From an uncultured Bacteroidota bacterium (GTDB lineage: Bacteria; Bacteroidota; Bacteroidia; UKL13-3): DNA of 64,000 nucleotides. The position numbers and the translations under genes were made by a program. Shown here one piece after another: positions 38,148 to 46,861 of this stretch (positions within the stretch are counted from its first letter, which is position 1; the number at the start of each line of letters is the position of its first letter). The notes beneath the pieces are model-generated. The model was not told where the DNA came from, made no database searches, and was given only the letters and a program-made list of their open reading frames with translations. The stretch is from positions 19,936-83,935 of the forward strand of contig CAIVZR010000037.1 in NCBI GenBank assembly GCA_903910445.1, in the 5' to 3' direction.

Positions 38148-38177
38148 ACCCGCAGGCTTTTGGCTTGCGGGTTTTTT
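38148..38177 (+). terminator. Rho-independent terminator after the PKD gene
   Basis: ACCCGCAGGC pairs with GCTTGCGGGT (one G-T pair) around a 5-base loop, followed by six T. It lies 26 bases after the stop at 38122. Confidence 0.9.
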
Positions 38178-38266
38178 ATTTTACAAGGTTTAATTGTCAT
38201 TGCAAAATGACAATGATTACGAGGCGATTAGCTGTTTTTTTAGGATGTATCAATTATTTTAGCAAC

Positions 38267-38620
38267 ATGAAATATCGTATTATTCCCGCGATCATCTTTG
38301 GTTTGTCTCTGTTTGTTTATTCATGTACAAAAGAGAATTATGAAACAAAATTTAAAGTTATTATTGGCCCCTGCGATTCAATTACTTTTTCTAAAAATAT
38401 AAAACCAATAATTAATTTGAAATGCGCATCAGCCAGTGGCTGCCATGATGGAAATTCACCTAATGGCGATTTCACTGCTTATGATTTAATGGCCCCAAAA
38501 ATTTCTAAATTTAATCAACGGGTTTTAATCACTAAAGATATGCCCAAAGGTGATATCTTAACGGTGGATCAATTAAGTATGATTACATGCTGGCTCAATA
38601 AAGGAGCTAAGAATGACTAA
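38267..38620 (+). CDS. Lipoprotein with cytochrome c-like CX5CH motif
   Basis: 117 residues from the ATG at 38267, the start that gives a proper lipoprotein signal (MKYRIIPAIIFGLSLFVYSC, lipidated Cys20). The fold resembles the small cytochrome c-like lipoproteins of Bacteroidota (SITFSKNIKPIINLKC), but the haem motif is C53-ASASG-C59-H60, with five residues between the Cys, where CXXCH is the rule and CX4CH is a known variant. Haem binding is therefore doubtful. Followed by the tiny basic gene and a DUF5777 barrel. Confidence 0.7.
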   Translation: MKYRIIPAIIFGLSLFVYSCTKENYETKFKVIIGPCDSITFSKNIKPIINLKCASASGCHDGNSPNGDFTAYDLMAPKISKFNQRVLITKDMPKGDILTVDQLSMITCWLNKGAKND

Positions 38621-38641
38621 TTACAATGCAATAACGAAGCA

Positions 38642-38800
38642 ATGAAAAGGAATAAGAAAATAAAAGTGAAGATTGATAATTTAAAACTATCCAAACAAAT
38701 CTCCCGACTTCTCTTTAAAGATGTTCCAATGATAGAAAAAGTAATGAAAGATAAAACCCAGTATACCCGTAAAAAGAAACATATAGACCCTTTGGATTAA
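38642..38800 (+). CDS. Small basic protein, 52 residues
   Basis: MKRNKKIKVKIDNLKLSKQI is the start; the protein is Lys/Arg-rich, without signal peptide or membrane segment, ending in KKKHIDPLD. Its TAA overlaps the ATG of the DUF5777 gene by one base (TAATG), and it begins 21 bases after the lipoprotein stop. This tight packing and the lack of stop codons support a real gene. I do not recognise a family; nucleic-acid binding is possible from charge alone. Confidence 0.5.
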   Translation: MKRNKKIKVKIDNLKLSKQISRLLFKDVPMIEKVMKDKTQYTRKKKHIDPLD

Positions 38801-39669
38801 TGAAAAAATATATACTAATAACCGTCCTGTTTTTTGCATTCGCCGCCGCAGCTCAAACAAAAACAAGCACGGAAGATTCTCTTTTGTTGGCTTCTGGTTC
38901 GGGGGTAAGTGAAGAGGTGGAAGCAACCTTTAAATCGACAAGAATAGTTAATGCACATTCGGTGCAAACTGTTGGAAGACATTCACTAGACTTTAGAATC
39001 ATGCACCGTTTTGGAGCACTCAATTCGGGTTTATACAATTTATTTGGGCTAGATATCGCCTCCATGCGTATGGGATTTGAATATGGACTTTCCCACCGAT
39101 TAATGGTAGGATTGGGGCGCAGCACCGAAGGAAAAACTTATGATGGTTTTCTGAAATACCGTATTTTTATTCAACACCGTGGAATAAAAAACGCAACACC
39201 ATTGAGTGTTACAATTCTTGGAAGTACTTCCTATAAAACCTTAAAATATGGCAATCCACGCGACACCTTCTGGCAAGGAAAGGTTGATTATAATTTACAA
39301 TTGCTTGCTGCACGCAAGTTCAATGAGAGATTCTCTTTGCAATTAATGCCCACCTGGGTACATCGAAATTTAGTAGAAACTATAGATCAAAAGAATGACA
39401 TCATAGCCATTGGAATAGGTGGACGTGTTAAGTTAAATAAACGAGTGGCAATTAATTTCGATTACTTTTATACCTCAACGAATCAGCTTGGCAAAGGGTA
39501 TACAAACCCTTTAAGTATTGGAATTGATATTGAAACCGGTGGGCATGTATTTCAGCTGCACTTCACCAATTCGAGAGGAATGATTGAAAAACAATTCATT
39601 GGTGAAACGAATGGTAAATGGTCTAAAGGCGATATCCTATTTGGATTTAATCTCTCTCGGGTATTCTAG
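38800..39669 (+). CDS. DUF5777-type outer-membrane beta-barrel protein
   Basis: 289 residues. Signal peptide (ends near AAAAQ), a Ser/Glu-rich stretch, then alternating strands with the family text HSLDFRIMHRFG, GFEYGLSHRLMVGLGRS and YDGFLKYR. In Bacteroidota, DUF5777 barrels sit beside cytochrome- or YceI-type periplasmic proteins; here the preceding lipoprotein with a haem-like motif fits. A role in an electron-transfer or haem-related complex at the outer membrane is only a suggestion. Confidence 0.82.
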   Translation: MKKYILITVLFFAFAAAAQTKTSTEDSLLLASGSGVSEEVEATFKSTRIVNAHSVQTVGRHSLDFRIMHRFGALNSGLYNLFGLDIASMRMGFEYGLSHRLMVGLGRSTEGKTYDGFLKYRIFIQHRGIKNATPLSVTILGSTSYKTLKYGNPRDTFWQGKVDYNLQLLAARKFNERFSLQLMPTWVHRNLVETIDQKNDIIAIGIGGRVKLNKRVAINFDYFYTSTNQLGKGYTNPLSIGIDIETGGHVFQLHFTNSRGMIEKQFIGETNGKWSKGDILFGFNLSRVF

Positions 39670-39675
39670 TGCAAA

Positions 39676-41985
39676 CTAATGATTAATTACTATTTTACGG
39701 GTAGTTAATCCATCGATACATAGAAAGTAAATACCACTTGGTAACGATGAAATATTAAGCTCGATTTCTGAATTTGATATAATTCCATGATAAATTTTTT
39801 GACCTAAATTATTTAGTAAGTGATACTGAAATTCTTTACAGTTATTTTGTAATTTAAATTGAATTGAATTGTTGGCAGGGTTCGGGAATATATCCAATGA
39901 TTTATAGTCATTGTCAATCCATAATCCATAGCTGTTCCCCTGATTGCTATAACCCGGAGTGCGATTTCCAAGCCAAATAAAGGATCCGAGTCCATCGGTA
40001 ATTCTACCATAAGAAATATTATCATTCGCATTTAAATAACTGACGCTATCAATAAGCAATCCTTTTGCATCGAATAATCCAACCCATTCGCCACCAGCGC
40101 TCAATTTGAAGTTTACATGATAAATACCTTGTGCTGTTTGATTATCGCACCAAAACAAGGAGAACTTATTTGCAGGTAAGGTAACAGCGGGTAATTTAAA
40201 TTTTGTGGGATTAGTTAGACTATTGCTCAAGTAAAGGGTGCTTAGATCAATTGCATTATTATCCAAATTGTATACCTCTAACCAATCGTCAAATTCGCCA
40301 AACTCATCGGCAATCACAGAAGTATTTTTAGGCATCAGTTCATTAATACGCAGTTTTAAATTACTCCGAATACCAAGGTAAAGAGAAAGATTTTCATAGG
40401 ATGGATAACGCGCTACCTGCCCCGAAGGGGAAGTAGCAGTATAAAAGAATATGCAGGTATCAATATTGCCATGGGCGGGTAATGAAAATCCATAATAACC
40501 GTCACCGGCAATTCCGTCCTGATGCAAGCCATCATCAAAAAGGAAGGCTTTGGTGAACCCGCCTGCCAAATCGAAAGAATAAAATAAACTCAATGCCAAT
40601 GGACTTTCATCATCGAATCCTGAAATAGTAAAATGCAATAAATCAGTAATTGATCCGAATTCTGGTTGATGTCTTTCATTCAATAAAACAGGAATAATAT
40701 TATTATGACTAATTTGTTGTTTGATGGAAGTATTACGTGCTGTGAAAAATGGTTTTAAACCATATTTTACGTGGGCTACACCAATAGTCTGACTGTATGA
40801 ATTATGAAATTGTCCAACAGTAAATCCATAATCTTTTGTTCGCAAGGTATCGGCAACAGCGGCGCCCCAAATAAGGTTATGCAGGGAATCGATGCGAGGA
40901 AATATAATGGAAGTATCATAAGTGGTGGAAACGAACTTGTACAAATAATAGTCATATTTGGTTTTAAACTCAGGTATTGCTAAAAGCTTAGTAAAGAGGG
41001 GGCGGGTCTTACCAGCATTAAACTGATACACGTTTTTAGTTCCCCAGTCGTCACTACTCCATCCGATGCCAAAGGTATTATCGGCATCATAGCTTATATA
41101 CTCCATTTGATTTGTATAGGTATTTTGATAAAGGAAGAAATTATTATTATTCCAAACATAGTTATCCCAATGACCCGACGCAACTTCTAATGCCATCATT
41201 TGTAAATAGGATTCAACATTAAAATACTTCTTTATTTTAGCTGCATAAGTAGTATCCGCTGGCAAATTATTTAAAGCGTTAATAAAGTCGGCCAAGGATT
41301 GGTAATTGTCGGCCACAATATTATTTTGCAATTCATATACACGCTGTATCTTATTACAAAAATTCCCAGTCATTTTGTAGGAATTCCCATTCACCCCTTT
41401 ATAGGTTAAATCGGCCCCATAATAGCATTTGTACAAATTGCCATCACTATTTCCAAAACGCGTTTGGGTGAAGATTTCATCCAAATCTTCTATGTTGATA
41501 TAGATGCCATAGTAAGCTCCATTGATAAACACTTTGACATAATTACAACGAAGTGCTGGCAAATTATTTTGATACATCGCATCCCAAAATAATTTTTCAC
41601 GAATTACAGAAGGGTCATTATGTTCACCATTGAAATTGAGTTTCTCTACATCATAAAAATTCCTCCCCGATTTAAAAGTATTAAATGAAAGTTTAAATGA
41701 TTTCTTTTTAGCAAATCGAGAGGTATTTCCTTTAAATCGGATGCCAACATTTAGCACCGTATCATTGGGTAATATTCCATCACTCCAAATAAATGTTACA
41801 GGATACTCGTGATCGCTGCATTCGTTTCCAGGTAAATAAAGTGCACTGAGCGAATCGACAGGTAGATTTATATTAACAGTGATTAAAACACTATCATTAT
41901 AAACTCTTCCTCGAGGTGGGTTTACATATTGAGAATAACCAAAAAATGGTATCAGCACAAATAGTAGTAAACCTATAAAACGCAT
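39676..41985 (-). CDS. Secreted CotH kinase-family protein with lamin-tail and T9SS domains
   Basis: 769 residues. Signal peptide (ends near FFGYSQ); CotH protein-kinase-like domain (about 60-400; IRFKGNTSRFAKKKSFKL, YGIYINIEDLDE, and ISYDADNTFGIGW with probable metal-binding Asp residues); a lamin-tail domain (about 550-660, INELMPKNTSVIAD); and a T9SS type A sorting domain (LDIFPNPANNSIQF ... LPSGIYFLCI). CotH kinases phosphorylate spore-coat proteins in Bacillus; targets in Bacteroidota are unknown. The start is supported by a -7 element 4 bases upstream. Confidence 0.87.
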   Translation of the reverse strand: MRFIGLLLFVLIPFFGYSQYVNPPRGRVYNDSVLITVNINLPVDSLSALYLPGNECSDHEYPVTFIWSDGILPNDTVLNVGIRFKGNTSRFAKKKSFKLSFNTFKSGRNFYDVEKLNFNGEHNDPSVIREKLFWDAMYQNNLPALRCNYVKVFINGAYYGIYINIEDLDEIFTQTRFGNSDGNLYKCYYGADLTYKGVNGNSYKMTGNFCNKIQRVYELQNNIVADNYQSLADFINALNNLPADTTYAAKIKKYFNVESYLQMMALEVASGHWDNYVWNNNNFFLYQNTYTNQMEYISYDADNTFGIGWSSDDWGTKNVYQFNAGKTRPLFTKLLAIPEFKTKYDYYLYKFVSTTYDTSIIFPRIDSLHNLIWGAAVADTLRTKDYGFTVGQFHNSYSQTIGVAHVKYGLKPFFTARNTSIKQQISHNNIIPVLLNERHQPEFGSITDLLHFTISGFDDESPLALSLFYSFDLAGGFTKAFLFDDGLHQDGIAGDGYYGFSLPAHGNIDTCIFFYTATSPSGQVARYPSYENLSLYLGIRSNLKLRINELMPKNTSVIADEFGEFDDWLEVYNLDNNAIDLSTLYLSNSLTNPTKFKLPAVTLPANKFSLFWCDNQTAQGIYHVNFKLSAGGEWVGLFDAKGLLIDSVSYLNANDNISYGRITDGLGSFIWLGNRTPGYSNQGNSYGLWIDNDYKSLDIFPNPANNSIQFKLQNNCKEFQYHLLNNLGQKIYHGIISNSEIELNISSLPSGIYFLCIDGLTTRKIVINH

Positions 41986-41989
41986 AATG

Positions 41990-41997
41990 CAAAGATA
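41990..41997 (-). promoter_or_regulatory. Bacteroidota -7 element TATCTTTG
   Basis: Exact TAnnTTTG match on the minus strand, ending 4 bases before the ATG at 41985; leaderless-type arrangement. Confidence 0.55.
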
Positions 41998-42030
41998 CGA
42001 ATAAGCAATGCTTGAATTCGGATTGAGAAA

Positions 42031-42657
42031 TTAATAATGAAGTATACTTTGTCCTATCCCATTTACAAATCGATTTACGGGTGTGCAATAATAAAAAAGC
42101 ATTGGAATACCAATACCTAAAACCATACCACCAATTACATCCGTAGGGTAATGCTTGCCCAAATACATCCTTGAATAGGCTACTGTGCAGGCCCAAGCAT
42201 AAGCTGGAATGGTTACATACCACTTGTGATAATATAAAGCCATGCTTGTAGCGCTGCAAAAAGCTGCAGTAGTATGTCCCGATGGAAATGAATAGGTTTT
42301 TGATGGTTTATCAATGATAAGCTCGTTGGGATAAGTTACATAAGGTCGATCGCGCTTGCCAATCAATTTAATTGAATAACTTAGAATGCAAGCAGTAGCT
42401 AAAGAGGAGGCCGAAAAAAAACTTTCCTGAACGAGGGGACTGGATTTCTTTATTTTACCAAATGTAAAGCTGAAAGCTGGATAGGCAAAAGGAACTACAT
42501 AAGCACTATTACTAGTGATTTTGAAAAACTTTGTTGCATTGGGAGTTTGCGGGCTGTTGATTTTCTTCAATAGATTGATATCCCAATTTTGTGCAAGGCT
42601 TCCAATTCCAGTGCAAAGCCATAGAATAGTGAAAATTGTTTTTTGGAAATAAAACAT
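42031..42657 (-). CDS. PAP2-family phosphatase
   Basis: 208 residues with an N-terminal signal/anchor and hydrophobic helices. The three phosphatase motifs are complete: KLIGKRDRP, FPSGHT and SRMYLGKHYPTDV, giving the catalytic His pair and Arg. Members remove phosphate from lipid phosphates such as phosphatidic acid or undecaprenyl pyrophosphate. The CotH gene follows on the same strand after about 45 bases but has its own promoter element. Confidence 0.9.
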   Translation of the reverse strand: MFYFQKTIFTILWLCTGIGSLAQNWDINLLKKINSPQTPNATKFFKITSNSAYVVPFAYPAFSFTFGKIKKSSPLVQESFFSASSLATACILSYSIKLIGKRDRPYVTYPNELIIDKPSKTYSFPSGHTTAAFCSATSMALYYHKWYVTIPAYAWACTVAYSRMYLGKHYPTDVIGGMVLGIGIPMLFYYCTPVNRFVNGIGQSILHY

Positions 42658-42739
42658 GATTAATTTATGGGAAAGAATGAAAGATTTAATCCCTCGAAAT
42701 ACCTTTGCAATTTAAAAAAATCAAAACGTAAAATAAAGT

Positions 42740-42747
42740 TATTTTTG
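42740..42747 (+). promoter_or_regulatory. Bacteroidota -7 element TATTTTTG
   Basis: Exact TAnnTTTG match, ending 2 bases before the ATG at 42750 and 8 before the alternative ATG at 42756. Confidence 0.5.
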
Positions 42748-42749
42748 CC

Positions 42750-43913
42750 ATGGACATGGATAAACCTGGAATCTTTTTCCCCTCACTCAATGGAATTCGC
42801 GCATTAGCAGCTAGTATGGTTATTGTGCATCATATTGAAATGGTGAAGAGTAATATGGGCATAAGTGTTTACAAGCTTCCTGGAGATATTGGTGGGCTTG
42901 GTGTTACCTTGTTTTTTGTGTTAAGTGGATTCCTTATTACTTACTTGCTTTTTGCCGAACAACAACAGACGGGTACAATCCAGATTAAGAATTTTTATAT
43001 ACGTCGTATACTCCGAATTTGGCCGCTTTATTATTTGATAGTAATCATCTCTTTTTTTGTTTTCTCTCAATTTATATATCACGAAGGATTGGCTGAATTA
43101 CAAAAACACTATTGGATTAAATTTGTTTTGAATATTTTCTTGATGGCCAATGTGTCACACGCGTGTATCGGTAAAGTGCCATTGGGTAGTAATTTATGGA
43201 GTGTAGGTACAGAGGAGCAATTCTATTTAATTTGGCCTTGGCTGGTAAAGAAACTCAAAAACAATGGTGTTACATTACTAATTGTTATTATGGTCGTTCT
43301 CGGCTTATCTCGCATCTTGCTTTCTCAATATGTATATTCTGGTGAGCTTGAAGGAACAAGAAGGTATTTGTTTTTCTTACTTCAGTTTTTAAACTTATTC
43401 CGTATCGACTGTATGGCGATGGGTGCTTTGGGAGCATGGATTTTATTTTTCAAGAAAGAGCAAATTTTAAATATTGTTTTTCATAAGGCAACGCAGGTAA
43501 TCGTTTGGATTGCTTGTATCACTTCTTTTGTATTGGGCATCACTTATTTTGATACGATGAATCATATTTTTTATTCGTTCTTTTTCATCCTTATACTAAT
43601 GAATCTTGCAGCGAATAAATCAACGATGGTGAGCCTAGAAAATAGGGTCCTAAATTTCCTTGGAAAGATTTCCTATGGACTTTATGTGTATCACTTTATC
43701 GCCGTCATCGTGATCTTGAAATTATTGAATAAGTATATTCAATTCGATAGTGCCGTAATCCAAAACGTAGTGATCTATGTATTCGTTTTTGGCTTATCAA
43801 TCGTCATTAGCAGCCTATCATACCGATTTATGGAAAAGCCGCTCTTAAAAATGAAAAGCAGATTTGCCAATATAATCAGCGGGGATGCTGTAAACGAAAA
43901 ACAGAATTCGTAA
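42750..43913 (+). CDS. Membrane acyltransferase (acyltransferase-3 family)
   Basis: 387 residues with about ten hydrophobic helices. Family hallmarks: NGIRALAASMVIVHHIE near the start (the His is the conserved active-site residue), FFVLSGFLITYLL, NFYIRRILRIWPLYY and WSVGTEEQFYLIWP. Such proteins O-acylate cell-surface sugars, peptidoglycan or lipid-linked intermediates. Start may be the ATG at 42750 or 42756. Convergent with pfkA with 3 bases between stops. Confidence 0.92.
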   Translation: MDMDKPGIFFPSLNGIRALAASMVIVHHIEMVKSNMGISVYKLPGDIGGLGVTLFFVLSGFLITYLLFAEQQQTGTIQIKNFYIRRILRIWPLYYLIVIISFFVFSQFIYHEGLAELQKHYWIKFVLNIFLMANVSHACIGKVPLGSNLWSVGTEEQFYLIWPWLVKKLKNNGVTLLIVIMVVLGLSRILLSQYVYSGELEGTRRYLFFLLQFLNLFRIDCMAMGALGAWILFFKKEQILNIVFHKATQVIVWIACITSFVLGITYFDTMNHIFYSFFFILILMNLAANKSTMVSLENRVLNFLGKISYGLYVYHFIAVIVILKLLNKYIQFDSAVIQNVVIYVFVFGLSIVISSLSYRFMEKPLLKMKSRFANIISGDAVNEKQNS

Positions 43914-43916
43914 GGT

Positions 43917-44903
43917 TTAGGTAGAAAGCACCTCCACCAATTTTAATAGCTCATCATTAATTGTTGGCTCTTGCTTATTGGCTTGGGAGAGTGGAGTGTA
44001 AGCAATCTTATCATTAATTACTCCTACCATATAATTGTGTTTGCCCTCCAGGAGTGCCACCACACTGGCATAACCCAATCTGCTAGCCAGTAAGCGGTCA
44101 TTACATGAAGGAGATCCACCGCGCTGCATATGACCCAATACTGAAACACGGGTTTCGATATGATCAAATTTTTCTTTCACGAGTTCGGCTACTTTCACTG
44201 CACCTCCAGCATCGTCGCCCTCGGCCACCACAATGATATGGCAAAGCTTTTTACGACGATATCCATTATCAATTTTCGAAATGAGCTGATCAATATAGGT
44301 ATGGGTTTCAGGAATAAGTACCGCTTCGGCACCCACACTGATTCCGCTTGAAAGTGCTATAAAACCTGCGTCACGACCCATTACTTCCACAAAGAACATA
44401 CGATCGTGTGCATCGGCTGTATCGCGAATTTTATCAATAGCTTCAATTACCGTATTGATGGCGGTATCGTATCCAATGGTGAAATCAGTTCCAGCCAAAT
44501 CCTTATCAATGGTTCCTGGGATTCCAACACTTGGTATTTTGTGTTCATCATAGAAAACTTGAGCTCCTCTAAAGGTACCATCACCCCCTATCAATACCAA
44601 TCCATCGATTCCAAATTTGGTAAGGTTATCATATGCTATCTTTCGTCCTTCAGCAGTCATGAATTGCTCACTTCTGCTTGTCTTTAATATGGTCCCCCCA
44701 CGTTGAATAATATTGGCAACATCATTTGATTCTAGCTTAAATATTTTGTTATCAATCATTCCTTGATAGCCATGAAGAATTCCATAACATTCGATATTAT
44801 AATAGGCTGCAGTACGTACTACGGCTCTAATACAGGCATTCATTCCCGGGGCATCCCCACCTGAGGTCATCACTGCGATTTTTTTTATTTTCGTTGCTGT
44901 CAT
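43917..44903 (-). CDS. pfkA: ATP-dependent 6-phosphofructokinase
   Basis: 328 residues, bacterial PfkA length. Nucleotide site TSGGDAPGMNACIR and GGDGTFRGA (the Gly of GGDGT marks ATP rather than pyrophosphate use); the fructose-6-phosphate/catalytic loop PGTIDKDLAGTD; VEVMGRDAGFIA; and GHMQRGGSPS. It phosphorylates fructose 6-phosphate, the committed step of glycolysis. The alpha-amylase gene is divergent from it, a sensible carbohydrate neighbour. Confidence 0.95.
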   Translation of the reverse strand: MTATKIKKIAVMTSGGDAPGMNACIRAVVRTAAYYNIECYGILHGYQGMIDNKIFKLESNDVANIIQRGGTILKTSRSEQFMTAEGRKIAYDNLTKFGIDGLVLIGGDGTFRGAQVFYDEHKIPSVGIPGTIDKDLAGTDFTIGYDTAINTVIEAIDKIRDTADAHDRMFFVEVMGRDAGFIALSSGISVGAEAVLIPETHTYIDQLISKIDNGYRRKKLCHIIVVAEGDDAGGAVKVAELVKEKFDHIETRVSVLGHMQRGGSPSCNDRLLASRLGYASVVALLEGKHNYMVGVINDKIAYTPLSQANKQEPTINDELLKLVEVLST

Positions 44904-44944
44904 ACTAAGTGCAAATTAAATCAATCGGTTCGTAATTAATCTAT

Positions 44945-44952
44945 TATTTTTG
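44945..44952 (+). promoter_or_regulatory. Bacteroidota -7 element TATTTTTG
   Basis: Exact TAnnTTTG match, 25 bases before the ATG at 44978; would give a leader of about 20 bases for the amylase-channel pair. Confidence 0.45.
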
Positions 44953-44977
44953 TTACTTTCTATTACAAATCCTACAC

Positions 44978-46843
44978 ATGACTCGTTTTCGATATATTTT
45001 ATTGTTACTAATATTAGGCTCTATGACTGCTACTCGGGCTGCTGAGATACGAATTGACCCTGCATTTTGGTGGACAGGCATGAAGAATACCCAGCTGCAA
45101 TGGTGCGTTTATGCTCCGAATATTGGAACTTGCAAACCCTCGTTTTCATACCCAGGGGTAACATTAGCAAAAGTTACAAAGACAGAAAACCCCAATTATC
45201 TTTTCGTTGATATAACGATATCTGCAATTACAGTTCCCGGGAAATTTAAAGTGAGTTTTACCACAACAACCAGTGGAACAATGTATACTTATTTCTATGA
45301 ATTAAAAGCTCGAAATAAGGAAGATGGGATTACGAGGGTGCAAGGGGTAAATAGTAGTGATTTGGTTTATTTATTAATGCCAGATCGATTTTCGAATGGA
45401 GATACTACCAACGATATCGTAGCCGGGACCAACGATCTAAAGGTTGACCGGAACAATTTAAAGGCTCGTCATGGAGGTGATATTCAAGGAGTGATAAATC
45501 ATCTCGACTATTTTAAGAGTATGGGAGTTACTGCACTTTGGATGACACCGGTTACTGCCAATGATCAACCCTTTGAAAGTTACCATGGGTATGCGATTAC
45601 CGATTATTATAAAATTGACCCTCGGCATGGAAATAATGAATTGTATGTAAATTATGTTCAACAAGCACACGCCAAAGGCCTAAAAGTAGTGCAAGATGTT
45701 GTATATAATCATATAGGAAACGAGCATTGGTTTTATAAGGATATGCCAACTGCCGATTGGGTGCATCAATTTGACAAATTTACACGCACCACTTACAAGG
45801 ATATGGCATTGTTCGACCCACATGCAAGCGATAGCGATAAAAATGTTTTAAGCAATGGATGGTTCGACAAACACATGCCCGACTTAAATCAAAAGAATGC
45901 ATTATTAGCAACCTATCTTATTCAAAATACCATCTGGTGGATTGAATATGCAGGTGTTGATGGCTTAAGAATTGATACCTATCTTTATCCCGATTTGGCC
46001 TTTGAAAATAAATTGATGGAAGTACTTCAAACGGAATATCCACAACTCGGAATTTTTGCTGAAACGTGGGTGCAAGGAATTGCCAATCAGAGTTTTTTCG
46101 TAAAAAATAATTATTCAAATTTGCCTTTCAAATCGAAATTGCCAGGTGTAACCGATTTTCAATTATACTACGCCACACAGGATGCTTTAAACACCGATTT
46201 TGGTTGGGAATCAGGAACCACTCGTTGGTATCGTATGTTGGCCAACGATTATGTGTATCAGAACCCAATGAACAATGTTTTGTTCCTTGATAACCATGAT
46301 TTGAGTCGGTTCTATAGTGTTATTAAAGAGGACGATGATAAATGGAAAATGGGAATTACATTTTTATTAACCTGCCGCGGAATTCCGAGTATATATACAG
46401 GCACCGAATACCTCTCACATAATTTTGCTTCTTTAAGTGCTATTGAAGTTCGAGAAGATTTCCCAGGCGGATTCCCCGGTGATTCTATCAATAAATTTAT
46501 GGCAAGTGGACGAACTGCAAAAGAGAATCAGGCATTTGGTTACTTAGCAAAGCTTGCACAATTCAGAAAAACATCCAGCGCAATTACTACTGGTAAACTA
46601 ATGCAATATGCACCAATGGAAGGGGAGTTTGTTTACTTTAGATATGATAATAAGCAAACTGTGATGATGACTTTTAATCCCACAAAGAAGGAAATAAAAC
46701 TCAATATGAAACGATATTATGAAAGGATAAATGCACGGAAATTTAGTTCAGCCTTAGATATAATTGCAGGAACAAAAGTTTCTTTTGAATCGGGCGAAAT
46801 GATACTTCCTCCAATGTCGGTTCAGGTATTGGTACTTCAATAA
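44978..46843 (+). CDS. GH13 alpha-amylase / cyclomaltodextrinase-like enzyme
   Basis: 621 residues. Signal peptide (ends near TRAAE), an N-terminal Ig-like cyclomaltodextrinase domain (about 24-110), a GH13 barrel (about 125-520) and a C-terminal all-beta domain. The catalytic residues are D333 (DGLRIDTY), E362 (IFAETWV) and D441 (FLDNHD). The domain order and signal peptide resemble SusA-like periplasmic enzymes that cut maltooligosaccharides or cyclodextrins. No SusC/SusD pair is nearby. A ligand-gated channel homologue follows after 18 bases, apparently in the same operon. Confidence 0.92.
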   Translation: MTRFRYILLLLILGSMTATRAAEIRIDPAFWWTGMKNTQLQWCVYAPNIGTCKPSFSYPGVTLAKVTKTENPNYLFVDITISAITVPGKFKVSFTTTTSGTMYTYFYELKARNKEDGITRVQGVNSSDLVYLLMPDRFSNGDTTNDIVAGTNDLKVDRNNLKARHGGDIQGVINHLDYFKSMGVTALWMTPVTANDQPFESYHGYAITDYYKIDPRHGNNELYVNYVQQAHAKGLKVVQDVVYNHIGNEHWFYKDMPTADWVHQFDKFTRTTYKDMALFDPHASDSDKNVLSNGWFDKHMPDLNQKNALLATYLIQNTIWWIEYAGVDGLRIDTYLYPDLAFENKLMEVLQTEYPQLGIFAETWVQGIANQSFFVKNNYSNLPFKSKLPGVTDFQLYYATQDALNTDFGWESGTTRWYRMLANDYVYQNPMNNVLFLDNHDLSRFYSVIKEDDDKWKMGITFLLTCRGIPSIYTGTEYLSHNFASLSAIEVREDFPGGFPGDSINKFMASGRTAKENQAFGYLAKLAQFRKTSSAITTGKLMQYAPMEGEFVYFRYDNKQTVMMTFNPTKKEIKLNMKRYYERINARKFSSALDIIAGTKVSFESGEMILPPMSVQVLVLQ

Positions 46844-46861
46844 TTTATATTTAAGATATTC

